The position numbers and the translations under genes were made by a program. 64,000 nucleotides of DNA, taken from contig NW_026251735.1 of NCBI RefSeq assembly GCF_025024155.1, positions 62,001 to 126,000 of the forward strand. Direction: 5' to 3'. How positions within the stretch are numbered: position 1 is the first letter of the stretch; each line of letters opens with the position of its first letter. Positions 1 through 9,998 of this stretch are shown here, in pieces. The DNA comes from Gamsiella multidivaricata (taxonomy: Eukaryota > Mortierellomycota > Mortierellomycetes > Mortierellales > Mortierellaceae). The notes beneath the pieces are model-generated. The model worked only from the letters and a program-made list of their open reading frames with translations, was not told the origin of the DNA and searched no databases.

Positions 1-1716
1 TATGGAGTTGACCGTGTTTTTCAACAGCATAATTTACTTGCAACCCTTGAAAGCCCGCCATTGTTAGGGCTTCATCTATGGTGTCGGCCTACATCGCCAT
101 AGTCACCATTGTATCCTACCTCTGGCCATGCTTGGCAGAGATTGATCAGGGGGTTCTCTTTAGGAGAAGAGTCTACTTGCTAACACATTGGCTTTTTTTT
201 TAGCTCCCATGTCGCAGACCTCTTTCAAACCTCATTTATTGTGCCTACCTTTTCCCCTATACTTTCTAACAGTTGGTCATCCTAAAGATATAATTTTCTG
301 AAGACTTGCGCCACTTCAAGCTCCTGTCAAAATGATCTTCATACAGTGCTGGACATCTAGTCGCGGCACGAGACTTTTGATTAGAAACGCCTATTCAACT
401 TCAAGTACAACCGCTAAATCGGAGTTTGGATCATTAAAGTGCGCATTACCCTTCCCACTACAAACCATTGTTCGCCGTTTGTCAATATGACCTCTAGTTC
501 AAAGGGGTTTGAGCTTCAACGTTTTCTACGTACAGTCGTGACTAGATGCCCCGCACTATATGAGCCACACTTCTCTGGACACACTTGTCGCGCTTAGTTT
601 CCACCACATCATTCTCAAATCCTAATACACCAGAAAATGGTATTTACATATACTTACCATTATACTCTTTTGAAACATATGATTGATATCTATCGCTCAC
701 TCATTCATCCCTTATAGGAGGCAAAAGAAAACAACTACCGCATGAATTGACTACAGACACAGCGGAAAATGACACCAAGAAGAAGAGGAAGAAATTCGCG
801 AAGAATCCATGGAGTAATTGATTTTCAAAGTATTAGAGTACGACTTTCGAATAAGAAAACTCATATTTTTCACTTTGTACATCGTGGCGCGTTGATGCTC
901 ATCAGATTCATCATTGAAAAATTGAAAAATTGAAAAATTGAAAAATTGAAAAATTGAAAAATTGAAAAATTGAAAAAATTGCATATGATAAGGAAGCTCT
1001 GTGAGGTTTGATCAAGTGTCTATTGTGCTTTATCGTTTTTACAAAAGTTTGCGGAGCAATTCGGAGAAGTGGTGCATATACAAGTTCTTTGACGCGTCTT
1101 TTTACACTTAGCATTACCTACGGATATCAAATTTTACCAGAAACCATTGAAACCAGCTGAAGACATCCATGTCGATATCTGCTATCGATTGAAAAAGAAT
1201 GGCTTGAATCGGGGCACCTTCACTTAAACCATTGTGCCATGCTGTCATGGAACATGGACGCGACTCTTATCTTTACAAACCTTCTACCCAGATGGCGCCT
1301 TGTTGAGACTACCTCTTTTTCGCCCGTAAAAAGGATTTTGGACATTCTCTTTATCAGCACGTAGGAGATCGCCTGCTCTGTAACCCTGAAGAACGCGTGC
1401 TGTCTACGAAACTGATATAGCTAGTCCCTGCCTCTGGAGTTCTTCTATGATACCTGCGACTGCTCAGGGGATAACATCTATGCTTAATGGATATCACAAC
1501 CGCTATTCTACACCGAGGGCAAGGAGATTGTGTCTTCTCCAAGAATAGGTGAAATATCCTCCGTTCGAATAAATGATCTGGATTCAGACCCAAGCTGTAG
1601 ACAAAAGAACCGCTTGTATACATATACAAAAGCTGAAGTATTAGGATCAGCAGGCATTGTCAAGAACTCAGAAGAGTCGTCTCAGTATTATATCCAAGGT
1701 GTGATCGTTGAAGTCG
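1..1716. other. Intergenic, no gene seen
   Basis: AT-rich sequence at the left edge of the window. The open frames here are short and lack recognisable domains or splice-linked extensions. The only structured element I see is the 8-bp tandem array at 913–976. The last part is the upstream region of the chitin deacetylase gene. Confidence 0.6.
913..976. repeat. 8-bp tandem repeat, 8 copies
   Basis: Eight perfect head-to-tail copies of attgaaaa fill these 64 bases. The period of 8 is not a multiple of three, so any open frame across it reads a shifting artefact. It is a microsatellite-like array with no spacers, so it is not a CRISPR. Confidence 0.95.
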
Positions 1717-1724
1717 TATAAAAA
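1717..1724 (+). promoter_or_regulatory. TATA box of chitin deacetylase gene
   Basis: TATAAAAA lies 60 bp before the start codon at 1784, a usual distance for a fungal TATA element. The other two secreted-protein genes in this window (9999–10652 and 19328–21599) also have clear TATA boxes, unlike the housekeeping genes. Confidence 0.6.
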
Positions 1725-1783
1725 CGCGATGATTCAGCAAAATCCCCCTCGTTCACCAATTCGAACGTCTATCACCTTCCACG

Positions 1784-2677
1784 ATGTCCATCACAAAAGT
1801 AGCCGCGGCCGTATTGTCGTTCGCGGGAGCATTAGTGCTCGTCCAGGCAGTCGTCCTGCCCCTCTCAGCAAACATGAACGACAAATCAGGGCATCAAACC
1901 TCGACACAAAACATTATTCATAAACGCAACATGGATGGAATCATCACCAGCTGCACAGTTCCCAACACAGTTGCCTTGACATTCGACGATGGTCCTTACT
2001 ACTACACACCTCAATTGCTCGATTACTTGGACTCCTGGGGTGTCAAGGCGACATTCTTTATGAATGGGGACAGCGTCGGCAAAATTGAGAAGTTCAAGGA
2101 CGTTGTGGAGCGGGTGTACAATGACGGACACCAGATTGCGTCACATACCTGGGGCCATGCAGACTTGAGCTTGTTATCTTTGCACGAGATCGCCTTCCAG
2201 ATGACTCGACGTAAAGTTCTTCATTTGATTGGCAATTGTAGGAGGAAAAAATGTCAATTTCGTGTTTTAACCATCCACCCATACTTGTCCTCTTCATTCT
2301 CTTTTTCAGTCGACACTGCCCTGAAGGACATAATTGGTGTGCGTCCAGTGTACATGCGTCCTCCCTACGGAAGCGTCAACGACGTGAGCCTGGATTACCT
2401 GAACAGTAAAGGATACAAGATCATCAAGTGGACAATTGACACAAACGATTGGAAACACGACGGCGATGCCACAGCATCGATGGGCCCGTACGAAGAAGCG
2501 CTGTCGAGCTTCGACGCACATGACAGGGGGTTTATTTCGCTTATGCACGACACACATCCAACAACGGTCGCTCATTTGGTACCTGCGGCCATCCAGTACG
2601 CACACGACCGTGGCTTCAAGATGGTGACCGTAGGCGAATGCTTGGGCTATCCGCGGAGCAAGTGGTACAGAAACTAG
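1784..2677 (+). CDS. Secreted chitin/polysaccharide deacetylase (CE4 family)
   Basis: Exons 1784–2210 and 2310–2677 give 264 residues. The N-terminus (MSITKVAAAVLSFAGALVLVQA) is a signal peptide, so the enzyme works at the cell wall or outside the cell, converting chitin N-acetylglucosamine to glucosamine. The CE4 motifs are all present in order: TFDDGP (motif 1, metal and catalytic Asp), SHTWGH (motif 2, metal His pair), RPPYG (motif 3), DTNDW (motif 4) and ISLMHD (motif 5, catalytic His). There is no chitin-binding domain. The 99-nt intron (2211–2309) has good GT and TTTTTCAG borders, is a multiple of three and has no stop. Removing it restores the family spacing (MTRLDTALKDIIG), which is why I splice it. 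The metal and catalytic residues argue for an active enzyme; chitin as substrate is inferred from the family. Confidence 0.93.
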   Translation: MSITKVAAAVLSFAGALVLVQAVVLPLSANMNDKSGHQTSTQNIIHKRNMDGIITSCTVPNTVALTFDDGPYYYTPQLLDYLDSWGVKATFFMNGDSVGKIEKFKDVVERVYNDGHQIASHTWGHADLSLLSLHEIAFQMTRRKVLHLIGNCRRKKCQFRVLTIHPYLSSSFSFSVDTALKDIIGVRPVYMRPPYGSVNDVSLDYLNSKGYKIIKWTIDTNDWKHDGDATASMGPYEEALSSFDAHDRGFISLMHDTHPTTVAHLVPAAIQYAHDRGFKMVTVGECLGYPRSKWYRN

Positions 2678-3452
2678 AATGCATGTAAAATAAGAAGTGA
2701 ATAAATCGTGCATCGTGAGCGAGCCTACATCTCTCTCTCTCTCTCTCTGGGAAAAAAAAGAAAAAAAAAATAGCCCACTTCGTCCCTGAGACTACCAACT
2801 GTTTTTTTTTTTTTTTCCTCTCTTTTTTTCTCATGTTAATATAAACGAAAATCTCCGTGTCCACAGAGGAATGAGATCATCCCTGTGAAAGCAATTGAAG
2901 AGGGAAAGACGGATCGACTTGCAGATTGACTATATAAGATACAGAAACTTGCTGCGGGGGCAACACTCTCGTTCTTAGAAAAAAATCCCCATGCTCTGCG
3001 TTGGGTTTAAGCGGTCGATCTCAAAGCTATAAGAGCAGACGAGCGACACTTACTGCCAAGGCCTCCGGAGCTTTCGAGGCCACCTCAACAACAGGAACAA
3101 CCACAGCAGCAACAATAATAAACCCCGCATGAGTCGGTGGCACAAAACTAGGCTGAAGAGGTGATTTCGATTAGTCGCTATTCCTTGGGGGGTACGAAGG
3201 AATGGATAAGCAGAGATAATAGTAGCACAAAGGTTCTCTGGTCGCGTTCGTTTCGATTTGCTGTGCCTTGTGCCTGTAAGACATTTTCCCCCGCAGCGGC
3301 ACGGTGGCTTTTGTGCACAAACCAAAACAGAACTGACATTCGCACACACATACACCGCGTGCACTAAGGAAATAAAAAAGAAGTACGCTTTCGTTCGAGA
3401 CACCTACCTCCCACAACAACTCCCTCCCTCCATCGCCAATAAGCTATCCATC
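2678..3452. other. Intergenic with low-complexity runs; 5' region of eIF2-alpha
   Basis: Contains the chitin deacetylase 3' end, a (CT)9 run near 2731–2748, A-rich and T-rich tracts to about 2830, and then the pyrimidine-rich leader of the eIF2-alpha gene. No further gene seen on either strand. Confidence 0.6.
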
Positions 3453-5130
3453 ATGTCCGGAAGATTGCAATGCCGCATGTACGAGAACAAGTTCCCTGAA
3501 GGTGCGCACTCCACTCTTCGCAAATAAATGCCCAACAGATTTTTGTTATTTATTTCATAAGCACACACTGTGTCCAGATCTCACAGACGATGGCTAACAG
3601 GGAACAAAAAACAACGCTTGACTTTTACTAGTGGACGACTTGGTCATGGTCAACGTTCGCCAGATCGCCGAGATGGGTGCGTACGTTCAGCTTCTTGAGT
3701 ACGACAACATCGAGGGCATGATCTTGCTCAGCGAGTTGTCCAGACGTCGCATCCGCTCTATTCAGAAGCTGATTCGTGTCGGCAAGAACGAGGTCGTCGT
3801 CGTCCTCAGAGTTGACAAGGATAAGGGTAAGCCTAATTCGAGTCTTATGTGATATATCGAATGGAGGAACCTCCTGGAAAGGTCGGGACTCGTCTTGCAT
3901 GGATACCCCCAATTGCATTTATCCAGAGAGAGAAAAAGCGGGATGGTTCAGCAGCCAAGCAAATTCGATATGACTCAACAGTCTAGGACCAGGATTCATT
4001 TGGAACTTGAAGCTGCGGCAATGTGTGAAATGATATTAGAGGCAATCACTATTGGAACAGTGCAGGACTTTTTTTTTTTATCAAGGCGTCGCGTCAACAC
4101 AAATCGACCAACACACTGGGATTTGGGAGCTGGCAATTTCACCAGGATGCAATTTGTTCTTAACAGGATACTGCGGCAATTTGTCTACTAGGTTACATCG
4201 ATCTGTCCAAGCGCCGTGTCTCTGCTACAGACATTGCCAAGTGCGAGGAGCGCTACAACAAGTCGAAGGCTGTTCACTCGATCATGTCTACGGTCGCTAA
4301 GAAGGAGAACAAGGATCTCGAGATCCTCTATGAGCAGTTGGCCTGGCCCCTGTACAAGAAATACGGCCATGCCTATGATGCCTTCAAGGCTGCTCTCAAG
4401 TACGCCTGCTTTTTTCTTTTTCGTTCGGGATCTTGGGATAATTGCGAGCGCGAAACAGTTTTCGAGCGAACGGTTCAGGGATGCTGACCCTTACAATACT
4501 TTTCTTTTTTTCTTTTTTTTTCTATTGTTTGGTCTTCATTTTCAGCGAGTCTGAGAAGGTCTTTGAGGGGCTGGAAATCGCCGAGAGCACGAGGGAGGAG
4601 CTCTTGAACAACATCAAGCGCCGCTTGACACCACAGCCGATTAAGATTCGTGCCGATATTGAGGTGACATGCTTCGACTATGAGGGTATCGACGCCATCA
4701 AGACTGCCTTCAAGGAGGCCGAGGCCGTCTCCCTTCCGGATGTGGCCATCCGAGTCAAGTTGGTCGCACCACCTCTTTATGTCATGATCACCAATGCCCT
4801 CGACAAGCAGCTCGGAATCGATACCATGGAGAAGGCTATCGTCGTTCTGGAGGAGAGCATCAAGAAGTCCAATGGAAATATGGTCACCAAGATGAGCGTA
4901 CGTTTTTTTTGTGTAGCGATACTGCAGGTCAATGTGAAGGTGCGGAAAAGTCGACTATTTCCTTGACTAACGCTGTTGTTTCTTTCTTTTCTTTTTTGAT
5001 ATAAAAACAGCCCAAGGCCGTTACTGAGGCCGATGACATGGAGCTCGACCAGCTTCTTGCAAGAATTGACAAGGAGAACGCAGAGGTTTCAGGAGACGAT
5101 GATGACTCAGATTCGGATGCTGATGTGTAA
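3453..5130 (+). CDS. SUI2: Translation initiation factor eIF2 alpha subunit
   Basis: Five exons: 3453–3501, 3632–3826, 4192–4399, 4546–4897, 5011–5130, giving 307 residues, the usual family length. eIF2-alpha is the regulatory subunit of the GTP-binding complex that brings initiator Met-tRNA to the 40S ribosome. The N-terminal S1/OB domain is clear ([20 protein letters not shown]) and ends in the loop [13 protein letters not shown], whose Ser53 matches the stress-kinase target known as Ser51 in mammals. The middle helical domain and the C-terminal alpha-beta domain ([16 protein letters not shown]) follow, then an acidic tail of Asp and Ser. Intron phases agree at every junction and each join reproduces conserved sequence, for example [14 protein letters not shown]. 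The gene converges on the CDF transporter gene to the right. Confidence 0.97.
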
Positions 5131-5460
5131 AGACAGATAAAGCAGGTGTAATCAGGAATGCAGGGCTTTAAACGGGAATAGTCGGAATAAATGCGTGCAT
5201 TATTGCAACCATCGCCTCAACAAGTGAAGTGGATTGACCTCCTACAGACAAACAGTGGTAGTTTAGAAAACGATAATGCATTGACTTTTGAAGACGATTA
5301 GGCTATTTTGGTATACATAGCATGGAGCTGCGCGCTTGGTAGCCTGTCAGGGCACTCCATTTCACCTATGCTCGCTCAATGCCTTCAGTTTATTCCAGGG
5401 CCCCATGTCGTGCGTCGACTCATTATTTTGACCCATAAGCACGCACAGTATCCCTTCCGA
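5131..5460. other. Spacer between two convergent genes
   Basis: Shared 3' region of eIF2-alpha (plus) and the CDF transporter (minus). It would hold both polyadenylation regions. No gene or repeat seen. Confidence 0.6.
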
Positions 5461-5752
5461 CTACCTATGCTCGATCGCATGAACAGCATTGTAATCAACA
5501 TGCACAAATGCCCTCTCAACGCTATCCAACCTCTCTAATGCACCCTGCAAAGACTCTCCAACATCGTGCGCCTGTGACAATGGCGTATCTGGTGGTAGCA
5601 CTATATCGACCTCAACAAAGAGACCATCCCCAACATAATATGCACGAACGGTATCAATAGCCTGGATCAGGTTCGAGAATCGGTAGGCCATGTAAGTCAA
5701 CTGCTGGATATCTGCCGCAGTGGCAGCCTGGCCTGTCAATCTACGAATGTTG

Positions 5753-5794
<42 letters not shown>

Positions 5795-7579
5795 CAAGAA
5801 AGAGGGTGCGAAGCGTGGATTAGGCATGATGTGAATACATTCCTCGGTTACCCAAATTTCAATAGGCACACTTACGGAGACAGGTGCCAGTCCATTCCGT
5901 AATTATATATATCGAGAGAACAACGGCGCCCACGGCATCCAACCACCACCATCCCATAAACTGTCCAGCAACCGGGAACAGGGTCGAAAACACATTGAAG
6001 ACCACGTCATTTAAATGATCCTGCGCCAACGCCTGAACACTCGAGCTGTCTTTCATGGTCCTACACCACGCCCAGAGCGCAAATTTGATGAAGATATTGA
6101 GCCCTAGAAGCGACAAGATGATGATACCCAGATCCACAGGCTCATCTGCTCCGGCCAAGAGTCGTTCGAATGATTGGAGCATGACCTGCAAAAATGAAGT
6201 AACCATAACAGATGCAAAGACGATGATCCCCAAAGGCTCCATACGAGCTTTGCCGACGGGGTAGCGGTGTCCATCCGAGGTGTTGCTGCGGAGGCGGGCA
6301 GAGTACCAGATAATGGCGCCGCTCAGAAGATCCATAAGTGAGTCGATCATGGAGGCGAGAACTGCAAGAGAATCTGAAAATAGGACGGTCCAGATCTTGA
6401 TGATGACCAGGAAGACATTAGCCATAAAACTGACATTGATGGCCAGACTGACTGAATGTTTGTGTGCGTTTAAGGAGAATAAAGACAGTGTTCGCGTGAG
6501 ATAGAAGTATCCAGAGGACAGCATTTGAAGTTGATGAAGGAATAAACCAACTAGTGTACCTAATCTGGGCGAGGTCCTTTGCTTCCTAGTGAATCCTATC
6601 AGAGGCGTGCCCTCTTCTAAATCTCCTGTAGGTTCGTCAGAACCATGACCGCCATTGAGATGTCCGTTTGATCGTTTAGCCACATCCATAGGTTGTTCAG
6701 GAATAGAAGCAATTGTAGGCACATTGCTGGGCGTGGTCGTTCCAGATGTCGATCCGTAGGTCGCGATACTCTGATTATCTGATGCCTTGGCCACAGGAAG
6801 TAAGGAGTCCAGAGGCCGAAATGGAGGTAACTGTGGCAGTATCTGAGCTTTTGCCTGCTCTTCCGCCCGATGCTCCTTCAAGATCTCTTCCACCTCTGCA
6901 AACGAGTCCAGAAGACCATTCTGTTTCCATTAAAAAGGCAAGACAGTTGAGTAAGATAATTAGTCTACACCAAACACTAAGTGAGCTCTCTTTGCGCAAT
7001 AGACTGATGATCAAGATACATGTTGTGATGCTCATATCTCATCCATACCAGTGATTGATAGTACTCCTGTACTTGTTTGCCCTTCATGGCCGCGATTTCC
7101 TCCTCAGACTTGCGTGCCTCCTGAAAACTCTGTGCCGACAAAACCGGTCGCGGCGTAATTGCCTTGTAAAGCACACCTGACATCCTTCTCCTTCCACGCG
7201 AATGGGATCTAGGCTTTTCGCGTCCATTGGGACAAGAAGCGCATCTCACAAAGGATCCTGCAGGCCAATCCTGTCCGTGTCGACGACCAAACTGTTCCCC
7301 GATCGACAGCTCCGAGAACTCGTGAGTGTGAGACTCCAATGACGACGACTGCTGACAAGAAGAAAGCTCGTCGTATTGGATCGGTTCTGGAGATCTTACA
7401 ATGATTCTCGTCGTAGGCGCCGCCGTTGTGGTCAGTGTGGGTGAGGTTGACGGAGACGTATTGACGACAATGGTGTTGGAAGACCCCAGGTCTTCAATCG
7501 CCACGGGTTCGCTGCTGCCTTGCTGGCCACTGTTTGTCTTTCCACGTCCACGGCTGCGAGTGGGTTGCTGCTTAGACAT
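5461..7579 (-). CDS. Cation diffusion facilitator, manganese type
   Basis: Exons (minus) 7049–7579, 5876–6920 and 5461–5753. I also infer an in-frame 108-nt intron at 6452–6559 (GTACAC…TTCAG), which would join PRL to VSLAINVSF and give 586 residues. CDF proteins export divalent metal from cytosol to vacuole, Golgi or outside in exchange for protons. After a disordered Ser-rich N-terminus come QEYYQSLNGLLDSFAEVEEIL and a membrane domain of about six segments. The metal site has two DxxxD motifs (IDSLMD and DHLND), the signature of the Mn-CDF group rather than the HxxxD of zinc transporters. The cytosolic C-terminal domain (IDTVRAYYVGDGLFVEVDIVLP, ERAFVHVDY) is well conserved. The last 3' splice site follows a 40-nt A tract (see findings). 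Mn specificity is inferred from the motifs. Confidence 0.9.
5755..5794. repeat. Homopolymer T40 (A40 on the coding strand) inside an intron
   Basis: Forty consecutive T on the plus strand. In the CDF transporter, transcribed leftward, it is an A40 tract directly before the AG of the last 3' splice site, where a pyrimidine tract would be expected. Confidence 0.95.
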
Positions 7580-8182
7580 GAAATGCAGCGATATGGATGT
7601 GTCGTAATAAGAGAGAGTTGACTAGTCTTGTCTGCTCGTGGGAGGGATCTGAATAAAAAGGAATGAGGGTTGCTTCAACGGAATGAAAGTGCGAGATTCA
7701 ACCAGACCAAGGTGCTGAAAAATTGATAACCGAGAGAAAAATGAAAACAATGGAAGTGATGATGTACGATTACACGAGTTCAAATGTTGGCAGCTAAGCA
7801 GATAATGAGGCCATCAAACCCGAGCAGGACAACAATACAGTCTATGGAAGAGCCATTTCTTAGAGGCGAGAAGAGTCAGCCATCAGTGATCCACGGATGC
7901 CAATTGTTCAAGCATAGGAAGCCGGACGTTGTTGTTACAGGTCGTCGTTCGAAGTTCACGACCGACAATGATGATGTATGGATGCGTGCATATATGCGTA
8001 TGTGTGTGTATGATATGCAATGCGGTCTTCCTTTGCATGACCCTTTCCCGCCTACCGTTATGTTGATCTGCGCGTGCTGTGTCCATCGAGGCCATGCAGC
8101 TCAAAGAAACGAGTTGATAGTACAATCGCAGACTTTATTATTTTTCGTTGACAACAGAGACTTTCACAACTCATCAAGACAC
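7580..8182. other. Intergenic, CDF transporter promoter and eL14 3' end
   Basis: Lies between two genes both transcribed leftward, so it holds the 3' end of eL14 and the promoter and leader of the CDF gene. Open frames across it have no recognisable content. Confidence 0.5.
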
Positions 8183-9184
8183 TTAGGCCTTGGTGGTCTT
8201 GACAGCCTTGTTGACGATCTCACGGCGCTATTAAACAATCAGAGTCGCAAACAATATCAGAACCAAAATGATCTCGAAACTCGCAATCGACTTTAAAAAA
8301 AACGAAAAAACAACTTACAAGAGCCTTGTACTTCTGGAGCTTGAAGCGGTCAAAGTCAGTGTTGGCGGAACGCTGAGCACGGGAAGCGATCTTCTTGGCC
8401 CAGGAGGTCTTGGCCCAGTTACCAGCGAGATCCTGCTTCTCAATGGCCTTCTTGAGGACGACCTGGCCAGCGTTGCGGGGAACCTTGACGACCAAGGGGG
8501 TCAAGGTCAAGCGACGGAAGGCATAAGCACCGCGGGCGATGCCGGTGGTGGGACCCTCGATGAGAGCCTAGTAAAGTGATAGAAAACGTAATAATTCGTT
8601 AGGATCACTTAGCTCCATAGCCTCTTTGGTTCCACAACAGATGATAGTGCTTCGTTCGAGTGTTGCTAGTCCCGCTCCTGATTCCTTCAGCTATACTTTA
8701 TATATCGCAGTATATAGCGATGAACTAAAGTGTGGTGCCTGTTTTGATTGTACTGGAAGGATTGATAGCGGCACAGAGTGCGTTGCAGCCAAAACGATCG
8801 GTTCAAGCTAATGAGTTGAATCAGCTTGCCGCAACTCATCCTGCTAGGCTGTTCAGTATGTCTGAATGCAGAAGCCTGTTCCTGCCATCGGACTTGATTC
8901 ATCTCTGGTCTGTTCCAGCATACGCAGTCAGTTGATAATACACCTGTTGAATATCCGTTCGTTGTATGCGAAACTGTTGCTCAACGCTGCCCTGCGGTTG
9001 ATATGACTAGGCTGCCCATGCTGGTTGTCCTGAGTAATTAAGGTGAAAATAGAGTCGAGAATTGGGAACATACGCGGTTGTGGTCAATGATATCGACAAT
9101 GACGGCGAGCTTGCCGGCATCGGGGCCATAGTTAACCATGACGACACGGCCGATCTCAACGACACGCTGGAAAGTAGGAATGCG
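8183..9184 (-). CDS. RPL14: 60S ribosomal protein eL14 (5' end incomplete)
   Basis: Coding exons on the minus strand: 9074–9184, 8319–8567 and 8183–8227. They read [20 protein letters not shown]…IVDIIDHNR, then [20 protein letters not shown]…[11 protein letters not shown]…[12 protein letters not shown], then [14 protein letters not shown] and stop. This is the KOW-type N-terminal barrel and basic C-terminal helix of eL14, a component of the large ribosomal subunit. All three exons are phase 0 with GT–AG borders. The exon at 9074 has no start codon. It is preceded by …TTTAATAG at 9185, with an in-frame alternative acceptor at 9166. The initiator ATG must therefore lie in a tiny upstream exon; ATG|GTGATA at 9526–9528 is one candidate, unproven. 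The 506-nt intron at 8568–9073 is long for this genome. Confidence 0.9.
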
Positions 9185-9998
9185 CTATTAAAGGATAACG
9201 TCGAGGTGGAGACAATTGAAGATAGGTTCGTTAAAATCGCTGTGCCGATACAGGTTTTCTTTCGAGGTGGGGTCGCTCCGTCTATCCTGATGAATAACAG
9301 CCTTGCTGATCTCGCAGTCTACTGATGAGTCCTGATGTTTTCCGGCAGATAACGAGCGATCTCTGGTTCCCAAGTGTAGATTCCTGTCCAGCACGTTATA
9401 AGATGTAGGGTTCTTCCTGATGGCTGTTCGCGCTAGCGGATCGGATGCACTCTTGCTGATCTCTCGCCTGAGTGCCGAGTAGTGCTATTGTGTCAGTTGA
9501 GGAATGCTTTCCAGTCGCCTATCACCATTGCAGTGTGTTCAAAAGCCTGCTACACCATGCTCTCAGCATGGGGCCCCCGCATCATCGTCCAAAAATGTTG
9601 CTTCTAGTCTCAATTGCTTCCGATTTCCTGGGAAATAGCCATCTGGCGAGTGAAGGGTTGCTCAACGATAATGATAGATCGATCGATGGATGTTGTTGGT
9701 CCCGTATGGATAGTGGATTCCTGGATGTCTCATGGATGCACACTGCAGGTCACATACAGCCATTTTGAATAGACTGGTAGAGGAGAGGGCGTATAGTCCT
9801 TCTCCGCCCAATTATTTTATTGAAAGATCAAAGTGGCTTGGTGCTCCGCTCCGTATCGAGGATTGGTGGCAATTCGCGTATACTTTCCATGGTGGAGATA
9901 TTTATTATGTACAACTCATCAAACCTATTGGGTATCATGCGTATGAAGGTACTGAAGAGAGAGACCCACTAACTGTCCATTTTTGGGGGAAAGACTTA
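9185..9998. other. eL14 5' region; first exon not resolved
   Basis: Should contain the first intron, the initiator exon and the promoter of eL14. Two ATG|GT candidates fit phase 0 on the minus strand (9526–9528 and 9556–9558), neither with a strong donor. I looked for C/D-box snoRNA motifs, which often sit in ribosomal protein introns, and saw none that convinced me. The left end is also the 3' flank of the repeat-peptide gene. Confidence 0.4.

Noticed and set aside
913..976. Possible CRISPR-like array
   Set aside because: Contiguous 8-bp units without spacers in a eukaryotic genome.
913..1114. Open frames across the 8-bp array reading Phe/Gln/Asn/Ile repeats
   Set aside because: Produced by the tandem repeat itself; period 8 shifts frame and there is no surrounding coding signal.
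8568..9073. snoRNA host intron in eL14
   Set aside because: No convincing paired C and D boxes or H/ACA hairpins on the transcribed strand by eye.
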